Positions 48,501 to 59,911 of a stretch of 64,000 nt of DNA are shown piece after piece (within the stretch, counting starts at the first letter, position 1; each line of letters opens with the position of its first letter). The notes beneath the pieces were generated by a model. That model made no database searches and was not told the DNA's origin. It saw only the letters and a list, made by a program, of their open reading frames with translations. The stretch is from contig OENT01000088.1 in the NCBI GenBank assembly GCA_900239685.1, positions 124,001 to 188,000 of the forward strand. The letters run 5' to 3'. This stretch comes from Rotaria macrura. Lineage: Eukaryota; Rotifera; Eurotatoria; Philodinida; Philodinidae. Made by a program: the position numbers and the translations under genes.

Positions 48501-51500
48501 TACATGTACAAGTATTGATGTAAAATATCTTCAATGCAATTAAATTAACTTCACTGTTCAAATCGAACAGTTCATGATTAAAACATTTGAATCTAGTCAA
48601 TAGATTCTTATCATCAATAGACTTCGATACCTTAGATTTAAACATATGAACAATTAATCATAGAATTATGAACACTTATCTAGTCGCTTACTTTCACTTC
48701 TGCAAAATTATGATAAAATTCTATTCAATCCACTTGTAACGTAGCAATCTTTAGTTTTGTTTACGACACTATTCATTTTATTCCTTGAGAATCATTAAAG
48801 AATACCAGCCACTCTTTCAGCCAGAAATGTAAAAATAAATTCGAATTCTATAGATAGATTGAACATTTCTTCTTTCAATATTCTCTTGAATAAACTCAAT
48901 CTAAACTTTCTCTAATTTCCTATTCAATTTTAAGATATTTCTCATATTTCACATATATTAATTTTTGCATATGTCTTAAATTCGACATGATACACAATGG
49001 ACGCCGTTGTAGTTGTGATACTTGGAGTTATTTTCAAGAAGTATAATCGAGCGTCTTCGTTTCTGAGTTTCCTACCCGATGTTACCAAGAACCGAAGTCC
49101 AGAACCCCGGTGTTGACGCACAATCTTGGCTTATTTCTCTTATAGAAGAAAAGTAAGTGAAATTGTTACATAAACTTAATTCTTCGTGTGAGAGATAGTA
49201 TAAGACTTCTCAGAAAAATATTTCAGGGCAGAAAGTTATAATAGAGCAGGATGCAGTGATGAGGAAAACTTGAAAAGAAGCCGTCCAAATTCTTTTTTTC
49301 TTCCGAGAACGTATGTCTCATTATTTATTGCGCTCTATCCATGATAAAAATTTCAGTTTGATCAGTCGTATCACATTCGACAAGTACAAATAGTTCAGGA
49401 AAACGGACGGACGTTAATATTTGAAATGCGAAGAATTTCAAAAGAAAAAAAAATCGAAACAGTTTTCTTTCGATTATATTGTATTTCAGAAAATGAAAAG
49501 TGGATACATACTGGTTTAATATTAGTGAATTTTGCTACTGTAGTAGTAGTATCATTCAATGTAAATATAGTCTGTAAAGAACCTATTGATCGATGATCTT
49601 TATTCATTGCGGGTTTGTAAGCAAAATAACTTGCTTTTGAACATGCTAGGATACCACATTCATCCATGGCCTTAAATAAAACGAAATTCATATTGTCGAA
49701 AATTTTCAATGAAAATTATCTTTACGATTGATATCAATGAATCTTGTACAGATATTTCTTGTATCAAATTAATATTCGTCCGATCAAGTTGATAGATTTG
49801 TAATTTATTACGTTTCGTGGATGCACATATCTAATTATTTGAAAAACAAAAGAAAACAAAATTCTTATGTTCAGAACTTTTTAATTACATTACATCAACG
49901 GATGCTCCTTGTATGGGTTTGCTTGAAACAGCGAATGTGATGATATTTTTCAATTTTATATTTGGTACAATCTAAGAAGAAAAAACAATAAAAATAACTA
50001 GAACGTATTGAAAACATTTGAATTGAAAAACATTTTTACTTGTAAATTATCACTATTAAGTACTTGCATAAGATTATCACTTAATGCAATAAGTCGATGG
50101 AGAAACATAACGAGTCTGATTTTTCCTATTGATTTTTTCTAAATAATTAAATTCAAGTATTCAAAGGAAAACAATAGTCGAATAAATTATTCTCATACCG
50201 TTCCAAGGTTAACACTACCCGTACAATGACATTCAAATTCTTTTTGTTCTGGATTTATTGACTTTTTTCGTAAAGAATATTTGTGAACACAACTAGGAAT
50301 AGGAGATTATTGAAGTTACAAAGAATAATGTCAATATAAATTTCTTTTTCATATCCAAACATGAAATCGGATTGACATTTACTTAATGTGATAGAACGAT
50401 ACACCTCGAATTAAATCTACAGAGAAGGACACATTTTCCGTGTCAATGAAGTCAAAACTATTTCTTATTCATGACAAACATAAATATTTGAAGAAGAAAC
50501 AGTAACAATTTAATTGTACAAACAATTGAAATAAATTCACGATGTCACACTTCTAAGTGATAACTAACTCTTGAGTTCGAATAATTTACACAATATAGGT
50601 TCTCAAAACAATATGAACATTCTTAAATGACATCTGACCAAAAGCTAACGATCGCTCACAATGTTTCGTTTTGTATTACACTTCCATGTTCTTTCGTGTT
50701 CTTAAAGTAAACAGAAAGAATGTGTAAGTTTCGATTTACAACTTCGAACATAACAGACTTCGACGGTATTGCAAAAGTATGAGCATTTTCGATTGCATCA
50801 ATCTATTCTCAAATCTGAATATCGTAATTTGTCGTTGGGCATGAGTAGAAAATGAAAAAGAAAGAATCCATATCTTTTTGCTCTTCTTCTATCGTATGAT
50901 GAGTGAAAGAAAATCTTAGGATCTTTTCCTAATTTGATAATTCGAAGATATACATAAATCTTAGTCAAATGTGAGTTGACATTCACTAATACTTCTTATT
51001 AAAAAGAAAACAAACAGATCTATCACTTTGTGGGGAATATATTCAACGTTGATACATTTCTTCAAAGAACTATGACCAGTACGCATTCATATCTTAGTAC
51101 TGAATGAATTTTGCATTGAAAATTTCTTAAAAATGTTTTTCTTCATTGATTAAATTGTTCATCATATGAAACATTTAACGGATCCTATGTATTAAAGAGA
51201 ACAGAGTACTCGTACATTTCTTTTTCTTTTGTTCGAAATAAGTATTCGAATCGATTTGATTAAACTTGTCATTTTACCTTTCAATTACTCGTTCGTTCTC
51301 GGACAAAGCATAGATATCTATATATTTATATGTATGTATGAAGTAAAGGGTGTCACAATGTCATTTCATTGATTAATTCTCTTATACACATATATGTACA
51401 CTATCACATACATCCATTACTTTAAATCGATAACATGAAGAAATGTACGTGATATTAAAATGTCATTCATACAAAAGGTTAAATATCTATATATAAGTAG

Positions 51501-54500
51501 AATAATGGACGAATGATCGATTGATGAAACCAGTCAGTTTTTTTAAAATTAATTTATCCATATAGCAGGTGTCTTCAATATCATAATTTTCTTATCACTG
51601 ATATCACAGCAGACAGCAAATACGCTCTTTCCTGATATATATATATAGATGTGTGTGCCTATAACAACGCCTCTTTTATACAAGACGAAATCGTACAGAC
51701 AATTAATCATATTTTGCTCATTACACAAACAACAACAAAAACGGAACGAGACATGAGTACCCTGCAGGCAACTATAATTTAGCTGCATAATCGGTTAATC
51801 GAAGTGTACGTTAAAGCCTTTTTTTTTCGTATGAATGATTGAAAGTTTATTGACATAAGTTCTTTTTTTTCTATGTTCAAGAAATGAACACACACGCATA
51901 CACACACACACACACGCATGTATATTGAGTTCAATTACCACTTGGCTAGCATCGATTATTTATCTTGATCATAGAGCACTAGGCAAATATCATTTAAAAG
52001 TATTGAACGTGTTCATAATCTATATGTATACTCGACATATAAACGTATTCAATTGATACAGCAATGTGAATAACGAACGTCTGACATTGATAGGATATTG
52101 ATGTAATATTTCATGAGAGAAAATTCAACCGTATAGGAAAATTCACCGGATGTTGTCAATTGAAATTGTTTTTTATCTGTTTTAATTAAACGATAATGAG
52201 ATAGATATAATAAATAGAAAATATATTGTTAGATAATTAATATTCATTTTCCATGATGAAGATTTATCGTTCATTGATGAATTTATTGATTCTAATGATA
52301 GATTTATACCACATGATTCATATTCATTTATTTTTGCTTGTTTATATTGACGTTTTAGTTGTATGGTTAAACATTGCCTTTCATCAAGTAATGAACGAAA
52401 ACAATCACGTAAACGTGAATAGACATTGCAATAATTGTCAAGTTGATCGGCATATGACAAATCTTGTATACAATTTTCAAATTTAAATTGACAAAATTGA
52501 GGACGAAATGGTGGTAACGAACCGAGAATATGATATAATAGATTAGATGAGTGATCGTCTTGATGTAGTTCAGTGAAACAATATTTCGCAATCGTCAATA
52601 CAACGAGTGATTGATAGAAAATTTTTAAAGTTTGATTTATTATAATCATGAAAGCAAAAAATAATAATGATAATATTCAACTAAATCGACCCACAACGAT
52701 GAAATGAATATGTATATCTATACAGGAAGAAGACTTCTAATTTACATTGCTATTGCTGTTGAGTGCACAACATGTCGAAAGAGAAACGAGACGAGACAAT
52801 AATGATGATGAAGAATGGCGAAGCAGAAATATGATAGAGCATTTTTCTTCTCCCTCCCTCTCTTGCTCTCTGCCTTTCTCTCTTTCTCTTACACTGTGTC
52901 CAGTTCAAGAAATGAATGAGAAGGAAGACAAAAAAAAATGTCCACTTCTATGTTCACTATGATTATAGGAGAGAATTTACGCTATACAAACTAGTGATTA
53001 CGATGAATGAATGAATAAATGAATGAATGGAATAAATGACCAGCGGCGACGACTACTCTTTACTCGGTGTTAAGAAAAAAGAACAGGCGGGGGGGGGGGG
53101 AGGAAATCCGTTGTATCACAGCATGAAATAAAATCTATTTACAAAGAGAACATCATTTATAACAACAGAGACAAATTCATACTAACCTAATTGATTGATC
53201 GTTATCATTCTCCTCTTTTCTATCCCTATTTCAACTCTAGTCAATAATCTATGTAGTGAAAGTTTCTTATTTTTTCTAAATTTATGCATAATTATTTCTC
53301 TTCATGATACATTTTATGATTGACTATCAATTGATCTAAATAGTTGCTTGTCATTGTCACAGATCGTTTCCTGCTTTTGTCAACAAAAGGCTATTTAAAA
53401 TGTCAAGTATTACTCGTTTTACAGTCAATCAATATGTATATTTTGTATGATAATCACGTATTCATCACAAGTAATAAACACTTTCAATTACTGATAAACT
53501 TTCAAGTGACTAACAAATACAACAATACGAAGATATGCAGACAGAAGAGAGACTATGATCAAAGAATTTCAAATGAAATAAATCTTGCATGATAAGAAAT
53601 AATTAAGAAATGTATCAGGCAATCGTATGACAACATTTCAATTCGTTTTTTCTCTGATCATTTTCTTTCTCAAGGCTCTTCCGACGACATCTTTCACTAT
53701 TTGCTATTCAAATAATCATACACTATTGTAAGCGCATCCTTTTCTTTTATTTCTTTTGAAAATGTCATTATCTCGAAGGTATTCTTCAATTCATAAAATT
53801 GTATAAATATATTTGTATAGAAAGAGAATCTAATGTGTAAGTGACATCGAAAAAAGCAGATGATGAAAAATAAATAGTGGGTCGATCATCGTTTTTTCTC
53901 TTTTCATAAGTAAGATATCGATTTTCATTCGTGCCTCGATAGATGTTAGACTCTTGATTCTACACTATCTTTACACATTTCATCGCCTGTCGGCCACATC
54001 GCCAAATAGAGAACGAGAAAAGCGCTTGATATGCATTATGAGCAGAATGGTACCACCGCGTTTCGACGTATCTATAATTTATCTTAATAAAAAAAAAAAC
54101 GAAGGGACGCAACATGTGCACAAGTGCAACACGTTCGCTTAGATATCTCTGTGAAGGGGGATGGTGAGGAAGGAAGCCTTTCTCTTTTTTCCTGTAGTAC
54201 AGCCAATGGGTGGTTCGAGATACAAGTTAGTCGAGCTCTTTATATGTTATCATAGGCCTTGAGGGACAAACAAATATGATTCATGTGAAAAAGTTTTCTC
54301 TTTCATCGATTAAAACTGAATATCGATGTCTATTGTTTACATGATGAAATAAATATAAAATTCAAGAAAGATTGAGAAGTTATAAGTTAATTACTTTCTA
54401 ATCTTCAATGTTTGTATGAAGGAGTATTACATGAGAATCTGATCAAATGAAAAAAAAATGTGATCCTTATGACCTCCGCATACATTTAAATATCATTCAT

Positions 54501-55082
54501 TGATATTGGATACAACTAAATATGCAAGCGAACTATAATGATACTGAATCAAGTCAACTCATCTGTATTTTGAATGAACAACAGCACGAATAACTTACCC
54601 ATCAGTAGTTGCAATATATAAATCATTGATGCAAGTAGAAAATGAATGAGATGTTGATATTGAATCATAACTTATATCAATACATTCGATCTTATAAGAA
54701 GAAAAAAAAGAAAACGATTTTTTTAGAATTGAAGTTTCGCACAAACAGCTTATTCAAGTTTTACATGATTGCACAAGCACTATATCTTTTTGTTTTATAA
54801 AATGATTTCTAACTAAAATATTCTCGATTATAGAGATTATATAATACACGATTGAATCCATTTCATAGATCAGATTATTAATTAAAACGAAAGATTGTAC
54901 GATAATAATTTTAATCGAGAACATAGCGTCAAAAGATTAAATTAGATGAAAATTCAATTATGGTTTTAAAGACAGGATTGTTTATTAACAGCAGCATGAT
55001 CACTATTTACCTCTCCTATGTGACTATTGAATTGATGAGATCGAGACCAAATAGAATTTATTGAAAATATATCAAGTGTCAT
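42527..55082 (-). CDS. TGFBRAP1: TGFBRAP1/Vps3-like CORVET subunit
   Basis: Seventeen exons on the minus strand: 55082-55011, 54690-54599, 50292-50199, 50138-50040, 49971-49894, 49830-49726, 49670-49512, 48471-48314, 48227-47741, 46834-46638, 46556-46406, 46344-46210, 43525-43471 (least certain), 43311-43172, 43106-42946 and 42896-42527 plus the intron junctions between them. I count sixteen coding segments, phase-consistent, 850 aa (human TGFBRAP1 860). The N-terminal CNH beta-propeller is seen in IECIDIS ... LYIATTDGCVHKYSL, FLHRLIALSDN, YLLHGSNIGIATSLDGTSQR and YIIVLVTDYIHIY. A helical solenoid follows (DQLLETYRLQEALILAE, LLKAYLIIKPRDKIIDFLEK, LLRLYPMALRNYLEQ). A C-terminal zinc-binding motif, CKHCLQQFYETSCMIYRDG then HLHC, closes it. 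TGFBRAP1 is the Vps3 equivalent in CORVET, the Rab5 tether of early endosomes. Intron 2 (50293-54598) hosts another gene. The intron 43526-46209 hosts a hAT transposon. Confidence 0.88.
44022..44029. repeat. Left target-site duplication (GTTACAAC)
   Basis: This 8-bp word directly precedes the hAT left terminus and recurs, identical, directly after the right terminus at 46082-46089. Eight base pairs is the standard hAT duplication length. Confidence 0.85.
44114..44238 (+). repeat. Partial copy of the CTAGAGTCC / GGTTAGG element
   Basis: This starts with CTAGAGTCCTGAAGGTTAACC, like the complete copy at 45345-45503. It then shows the same sequence of CCTAACC and GGTTAGG words and a final AAGGTTACAAAAAA. 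It lacks the right terminal inverted repeat. Same orientation as the complete copy. Confidence 0.65.
44407..44772. mobile_element. 366-bp palindromic MITE/foldback inside the hAT element
   Basis: Two arms of about 150 bp (44407-44557 and 44623-44772) are near-perfect inverted repeats, from CCCAAGCAGACAAACATTTGG to CCAAATGTTTGTCTGCCTGGG, around a 65-bp spacer. The spacer is itself partly palindromic (TTTAAACGCA ... TGCGTTTTAA). The arms are packed with ACGC/GCGT words, unlike the A/T-rich surroundings. There is no coding capacity and no clear target duplication. Immediately left of it, 44384-44409 is another small palindrome (GGGAAAACAATGA / TTCATTGTTTCCC), so the exact left border is uncertain by a few bases. 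It must be mobilised in trans, if at all. Confidence 0.75.
44943..45344 (+). pseudogene. hAT transposase N-terminal fragment (BED zinc finger)
   Basis: From the ATG at 44943 the frame encodes a BED-type zinc finger: CAICQQIL (C-x2-C) followed by SSHVQSC (H-x4-C). One frame change in the A-rich run near 45118-45125 moves the reading to a second frame. That frame encodes KKYLKKDLTIPSTDKQ and CSKYCAFDMQSFNSVNGNG, then QQLCQVLIELGYKYG. This is the segment that follows the BED finger in Hermes/hobo/Tam3-type transposases. Coding stops being recognisable where the CTAGAGTC element begins at 45345. It is a broken fragment of roughly 130 residues; intact hAT transposases are about 600 or more. Confidence 0.75.
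45345..45503. mobile_element. 159-bp MITE with CTAGAGTC termini
   Basis: Termini are inverted repeats, CTAGAGTCTTGCAGGTTA on the left and TAACCTGCAGGACTCTAG on the right. Internally it is made of CCTAACC and GGTTAGG words. The palindromic CTAG at each end could be a 4-bp target duplication or part of the repeat. It interrupts the transposase fragment. A second, truncated copy lies at 44114-44238. Confidence 0.7.
45504..46060. other. Non-coding right half of the hAT element
   Basis: After the MITE the sequence starts TGTGTCCGGCCATCCGTCTG and shows no transposase similarity on either strand. It may be filler captured before transposition or a further unrelated repeat. I see no domain in it. 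Confidence 0.4.
46082..46089. repeat. Right target-site duplication (GTTACAAC)
   Basis: Exact copy of the 8-bp word at 44022-44029, adjoining the right terminus of the hAT element. Confidence 0.85.
51888..51916. repeat. AC microsatellite
   Basis: A short (AC)n/(GC) simple repeat inside the large TGFBRAP1 intron, of no evident function. Confidence 0.75.
52182..52649 (-). CDS. Small secreted, probably GPI-anchored six-cysteine protein, nested in a TGFBRAP1 intron
   Basis: A single-exon frame of 155 aa. A hydrophobic N-terminus (residues 9-23) looks like a signal peptide. The middle carries six cysteines (53, 60, 74, 83, 93, 113), suited to three disulphides. A hydrophilic Ser-rich stretch (120-133) precedes a hydrophobic C-terminal tail (136-153) ending SLSFN, the layout of a GPI-attachment signal. 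I do not recognise the family. The cysteine pattern is reminiscent of nematode DUF19-type ectodomains, but this is only an impression. It lies wholly inside intron 2 (50293-54598) of the TGFBRAP1-like gene, on the same strand, so it must have its own promoter. It is much longer than the surrounding chance frames and has a protein-like architecture, which is why I call it real. Confidence 0.65.
   Translation of the reverse strand: MIIINQTLKIFYQSLVVLTIAKYCFTELHQDDHSSNLLYHILGSLPPFRPQFCQFKFENCIQDLSYADQLDNYCNVYSRLRDCFRSLLDERQCLTIQLKRQYKQAKINEYESCGINLSLESINSSMNDKSSSWKMNINYLTIYFLFIISISLSFN
53089..53103. repeat. Poly-G run
   Basis: Twelve consecutive G residues followed by AGG, in DNA where G runs are otherwise rare. 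Three other runs of ten or more G or C occur between 57.7 and 58.6 kb. Confidence 0.8.
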
Positions 55083-58000
55083 GTAGATAATTAATCTAAA
55101 TAAATATAATTTACTTTTGATTACTTCTACTTTTATAAATATTTATAATAGTAATTAAGAGAAATATGATGCACGATAGATAATTTTATTTACTTTCGTT
55201 GTAATTTGAGCTATCATTTGTATTATATTAATCCAGTAAATCGAATAGACTTCTACTATCATCAAAAGTAAGAAAATCTTGATAGAAAATATCTACTCAT
55301 GTTATTGATCATGAAAACATTGCTGCTTAAATTTCATTGAAATTAGAGTTTCATTTTTATTTTCTAAAGATGCATTCATACTTTCTTTCAATGACAACAT
55401 TCAACAACAATAATCAGGCAATATGGAGAGAACGTTTTGGAAATTGTGATTTACAATCAATCACTTATTGATTTTGCCATTCAAAAACTTTCAATTGAGT
55501 AGTATGATTATCATTCATTCAATTCAATAGAATTTCGTTTGAAAAAGAGCAGTTCTTAAATCTACCAGGTAGATGATAAAATTATCATGTTTAGAGCGAA
55601 TTGTTTGATATGCATTTGAACTTGATAGATTTCCCTCGATATAAGTAAAGAGAATCAAAGTTAGATTAACTATGATTAGGATTGGATTCTGCTTAAAGAA
55701 TTTTAATCTATCCTTCGTTGTTTTTCTGTCAGATATGAGTAAATTCTATGTACTCAGATTTTAGCGACATAGATAGAATATTTCAATACGAGACAGATGT
55801 AATTCCCAACTATTAATCAATCAATTGAATATATTTTATTAATACTGTGATGTTACTTTTCAAGAAATGAAACTTGTAGAAATAAATTTTCAAGAGCCAT
55901 TTATTAGTCATACAGTTTTTCTTTTGTAATTAAACATTAAGATCAATCATGTCAATCAAATTTTTCTTATAGTTAAACTATCTAAAATTAAGATGCTATC
56001 ACATTATGCATTGTATTAATCAAATCAAAATATATTGACGACGTCGTATTATTTGTTCCTATATTGAATTCCAAAGTCTATATTAAGTTCAATGATCATA
56101 CGAATACATTCAAATGTATTCTAAAGTCAACATCGACTGCTGAAGAATTATTCAAATACATCATACGGATAACATGTGAAAAAATAATTTTTCTTACTAG
56201 ACTGTTCTGTAATCGAAAGAAGAAAATTATCATACCAGTTCGGTAGATTTTCAGAGTATACGTGTAGATTTAAGATATAAGTGAATGATTGTTTTATATT
56301 TTTAAACCTGATAGAACTTCTTGTAAAACCTTGAAAAAGAGTGAGCAAATACAAACTATTGGCACATATGGCTACGTATACGCAATATGGATTCTCAGTA
56401 TTGGCTTTTCAATAAATTCTCATTACCGTCGATTGAAACTTGTAGAATAGAATGAGAACCGAAATTCGGTAAGTTGCAGATTAAGTCTGAACGATTTCTT
56501 AACGGTTGACTAAACGAAAAATATCCGTAAAAATGATGCAAACGTGTGAGATTTGCTTTTTTTTTCTTTTTGAGTGACGATCATAGACAGCGAACACACT
56601 AAGCTTGCGTAGGTGTCATTCTACACTAGATTTGGCTCAGATTAGGGCAGATTAAAATTTGATTCAATAAATCTATGTTCTCGTACTGTTTAGTTTTGAG
56701 GTTCTCGTCATCGATGACGTGCAATGAATAGAAGTATTGAATATTTTTTCTAGCATCAAAACGTGGTCAATAGAATATTCATGACAGTTTGTTGTCATCC
56801 GTAAATAAAGTGCACTCACCAAACATGTGTCAGCTGGAACTAAAAAAAGACTCAAAATTCGATAAATAAGCGACAAGAATCATTCGAATGATTCAGCTCA
56901 AGTCTAACCTCGTTGGAAATCGTTCCATAACCTATGACTATGATACTTTTAGCATCAAAAGAACTATGCTAAATAGTTGTGGTAACGTGAAATAAAATTT
57001 TGAATGTGGATCTGTGTGTAACACACTAATATAATAAAAAATACAATGTTATCAAGATTGAATTGAAGCTAAATTCGTACAAAGGTCGAAGAATTTGATT
57101 TTCTAAATTGATTTTAACAAGAATTTACAGTATTAGGAATCGAATACAAACCAAAACAAGATGCAACGTTTCTGGAATCACTGGCTCAATCCTCATTATT
57201 TGGAATCAGTTGTTAACAAAAGTAATGAGTATCGTTTTTTGTTTTGGAATAATAGTCAACCTATGAGATCAGGTTTCCTGCCAAATACATGCATCAAGTA
57301 TCAACGAAAATCAAAATCTAACCATAGCTTAGATTTTTTCATATCCTTCAATACTCATATTTCAGAATAAAAGTAGAGAGAAGGTGTAAAGTCAGTTTAT
57401 GTTCAGAATAAGATGATGCGTTTTAGCCAGCGTATCGAATACGAAAAAAAATTATCCTACACCTCTCTCAATAGGAATTACTTGAAAATCTGATATTTTT
57501 CCAATGAACTCATCCAATTCGACACGTTCGTTTCTATAAGATGAGGACTCAAAACTTAACACAAACGGTTATCTTACGGGAAAAAATGAGAATTACAATA
57601 TTTTGTCGAAAAATCACGTAGGACAGAAGTCACTTATCGGAGATTAGATTCGTGCCAAAATTCAATCAAAACCTAGGGAAGGATACCTCTTGAGTCCCCC
57701 CCCCCGCCCGTCAATTTTCATTTTCGCTTTTGGTCATCGATTCTTGCTGAAATTTTCATGGAAGGTGTATCCACTGCTAGGTATCTCACAGTAAAAATTT
57801 CAGTCCAAAATTGTAAGTCTGTGGTCATTTATTGCGGAATCATGGTGCGAAACGAAGGGGGGGGGGGAGGTGTCGGCCATTTCCCATATTTCTTCCCCAT
57901 TACAAAAACTATCGAGTTCAGGATGGTTTTAAAATATAGCTATGACCATCCAGTACAACTTAACAGAGGCCAAATATCCAATTTGATTTCTCACTTTATT

Positions 58001-59353
58001 AATGGAAGCGTGTAGTGCAAAAATTGAGAATCTAATGCTGCTCAACGTTTACAACTACGATATTTGAAAACAAAGATCATTTAATCATAAAATTCAACTC
58101 TGTTAAGTTGTAGTGGCAGATCATAGCAATAATTTAAAACCAGCCAGAACTCTTTATCATAAAAAATGGTGGAGAAATTTGGGAGATACAACAATGACAT
58201 AACAGAAAACAATATGTTCAGAAAAAAGCAAAATAATTTTCCAGAATGATTTTCAAAGCTTTTTTCACAATGAAGTTTTTTAAATGAGTTTTTTATGTAT
58301 TTACAATAAATATATTTCAAAGTCAATTTACTAGCGACATATACAGCATGTAGTAATCACTCCTATGTATCGACAAAAAGATTCACAACTCATCGGTAAT
58401 AAAAGTTGTCAAACAAATACTTCCTCAATGAGTAGGATGTTCTGAAAAAAATGAGGTTTTCACCATGAAAAATATTCATTTTATGAAAACGTTATAGTGT
58501 GTTCGACAGCTGACATCATGCTCTATCGGGCGCACTAGAAATAAAAAAATTGAAAAAAAGTGACAAAAATTGACATTTTAGGGTGGGAGGGGGGGGGGCT
58601 TTAAGTCATAAAAAAAAGATAAACCAATCATGCAACTATATGATCAACGAAGAATACTTTGATAAAACTATGAAATATACAAAACTCAGTTGGATGTTAG
58701 AGATATCGACAGTGTACATGTCTATGGTAGAGTAATTTGTTCGTTGTGACACATCGTATGAAAACTTGACTTTTTGGGAACATAATTTGAACTAGAAATG
58801 GGTTCTAAAGAAAACATTTAATCCTGTATAAAAAATTTTCAGTATTCCATCGACTACTATCTTTATTACGGAAGAATTTTTATCGTAAGATTCTATCATC
58901 ATTCATTGGATGGTTTCGAACCAATCTAAACTCTTCGTATCGAAACCTCAATAATTCATCTGCATAGATCACTCGTTTATCGTTTTTCTGCTTTTATCGT
59001 AGTATAGAAATAACTTTCAAATTTTAAACCATATGAGAACGAAAATTATTAAAAGTTCAACTTGTTTTCCTAAAATATTTTAATGTCCTTGATTTTCTTT
59101 TTTCTTCTTAAAATCTGTGACGACATTCGCTAGAAATTGTTGTACGCGTATCACACATTTTTCTTTCGTCCTTATATATCTCTCTCTCCCGTCTCGCTCG
59201 CTCCGTGCGAAGATCACCTATCTATCTGTACGTTATACACTCATACTCGGTGTCATATTCGATACATTTCCGTAGTTGAATCTCTCGATTCAGGTGAGAA
59301 TTTTTCGTTAAGTTTTATTAACTATTTTTGTTACACACGTATAAAAAGAAATC
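55083..59353. other. Intergenic between TGFBRAP1-like and TIMM29 starts
   Basis: A 4.3-kb divergent interval that must hold both promoters. Just before the TGFBRAP1-like ATG (minus strand) there is an acceptor-like TTTATTTAG, 14 bases upstream. Near TIMM29, a CT-rich stretch (59176-59205) and a donor-like CAG|GTGAGA (59291-59296) suggest a first non-coding exon and a short 5'-UTR intron. Apart from the foldback at 57.7-58.6 kb I see no gene. Frames such as 56673-56876 and 57161-57370 carry no signature. Confidence 0.5.
57696..58598. mobile_element. Decayed foldback element with poly-C/poly-G ends
   Basis: The left end is a C10 run followed by GCCCGTCAATTTTCATTTTC. The right end, reverse-complemented, is a C10 run followed by TCCCACCCTAAAATGTCAATTTTTGTC. 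Inner arms 57882-57975 and 58090-58185 are clear imperfect inverted repeats (GAGTTCAGGATGGTTTTAAA against GAGTTCTGGCTGGTTTTAAA, both leading to ACAACTTAACAGAG) around a 114-bp spacer. A third poly-G run lies at 57857-57867. Arms differ at many positions, so it is old. There is no coding capacity I can defend and no target duplication seen. It could also be an ancient inverted duplication not caused by transposition. Confidence 0.55.
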
Positions 59354-59911
59354 ATGACCTTTTTGGTCAAAGCTAATAATCTCCTTATACGACGTCCATC
59401 AATCTTTGCATATAACTACCTCAAACAGCTCGCATCTGATTATCGTAATGCACTGGTTGAAACAGGACAAAAAATGGTTCAACATCCAATGAAAACAATT
59501 TTTTACTCATCAAACATATCTTTACTTATATATGCATATCAAACAATGCCAACATTGCAAACATATAAAAATGATTTTATTGAATTTCGTCAACAGCAAA
59601 TATTAACATCAAGTCTTATTCGTAACGAAAATACTGAAATTTATATTGACACTATTGAAAAATTACTATTACGTGAACAGATACATTTTGTTGATTGTTA
59701 TCTTTTTTCATTGATCATTTACAAACATCAATTTCGTACAAACGAGAATTCACATAGATTTTATGAAAATTTATGCTCTTATTTACATTTAAAAAGACAT
59801 TCAAGAATTATTGATATTGGCGCATTTAATCGATGGTTTATATTAAATAGAAAATTAAAGCAAGCTGATATTTTTGATGATACTAACAACGAAAAAAAAA
59901 TAACTTTGTAA
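59354..59911 (+). CDS. TIMM29: TIMM29, subunit of the mitochondrial TIM22 complex
   Basis: A single exon of 185 aa (human 260). TIMM29 is a metazoan inner-membrane protein that helps assemble the TIM22 carrier translocase and contacts TOM. Similarity is clearest in SLIRNENTEIYIDTIEKLL, INFVDCYLFSLI-type sequence (here IHFVDCYLFSLI), RFYENLCSYLHLKRHSRIID and IGAFNRWFILNRKLKQADI. These align with the human NRESEAFVQRLL, RYVNLGLCSLVY, CRYLQPRWTDFPGRVLD and VGRWWVL blocks. An N-terminal hydrophobic segment (about 48-62) matches the single membrane span. The C-terminal tail of the human protein is missing here. A 55-bp 5'-UTR intron probably ends shortly before the ATG. Confidence 0.82.
   Translation: MTFLVKANNLLIRRPSIFAYNYLKQLASDYRNALVETGQKMVQHPMKTIFYSSNISLLIYAYQTMPTLQTYKNDFIEFRQQQILTSSLIRNENTEIYIDTIEKLLLREQIHFVDCYLFSLIIYKHQFRTNENSHRFYENLCSYLHLKRHSRIIDIGAFNRWFILNRKLKQADIFDDTNNEKKITL

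Noticed and set aside
57758-58326. Two opposed frames giving similar peptides (LKYSYDHPVQLNR and LNYCYDLPLQLNR)
   Set aside because: The similarity comes from the inverted repeat itself; the frames have no start context or homologue, so they are not treated as a gene pair.
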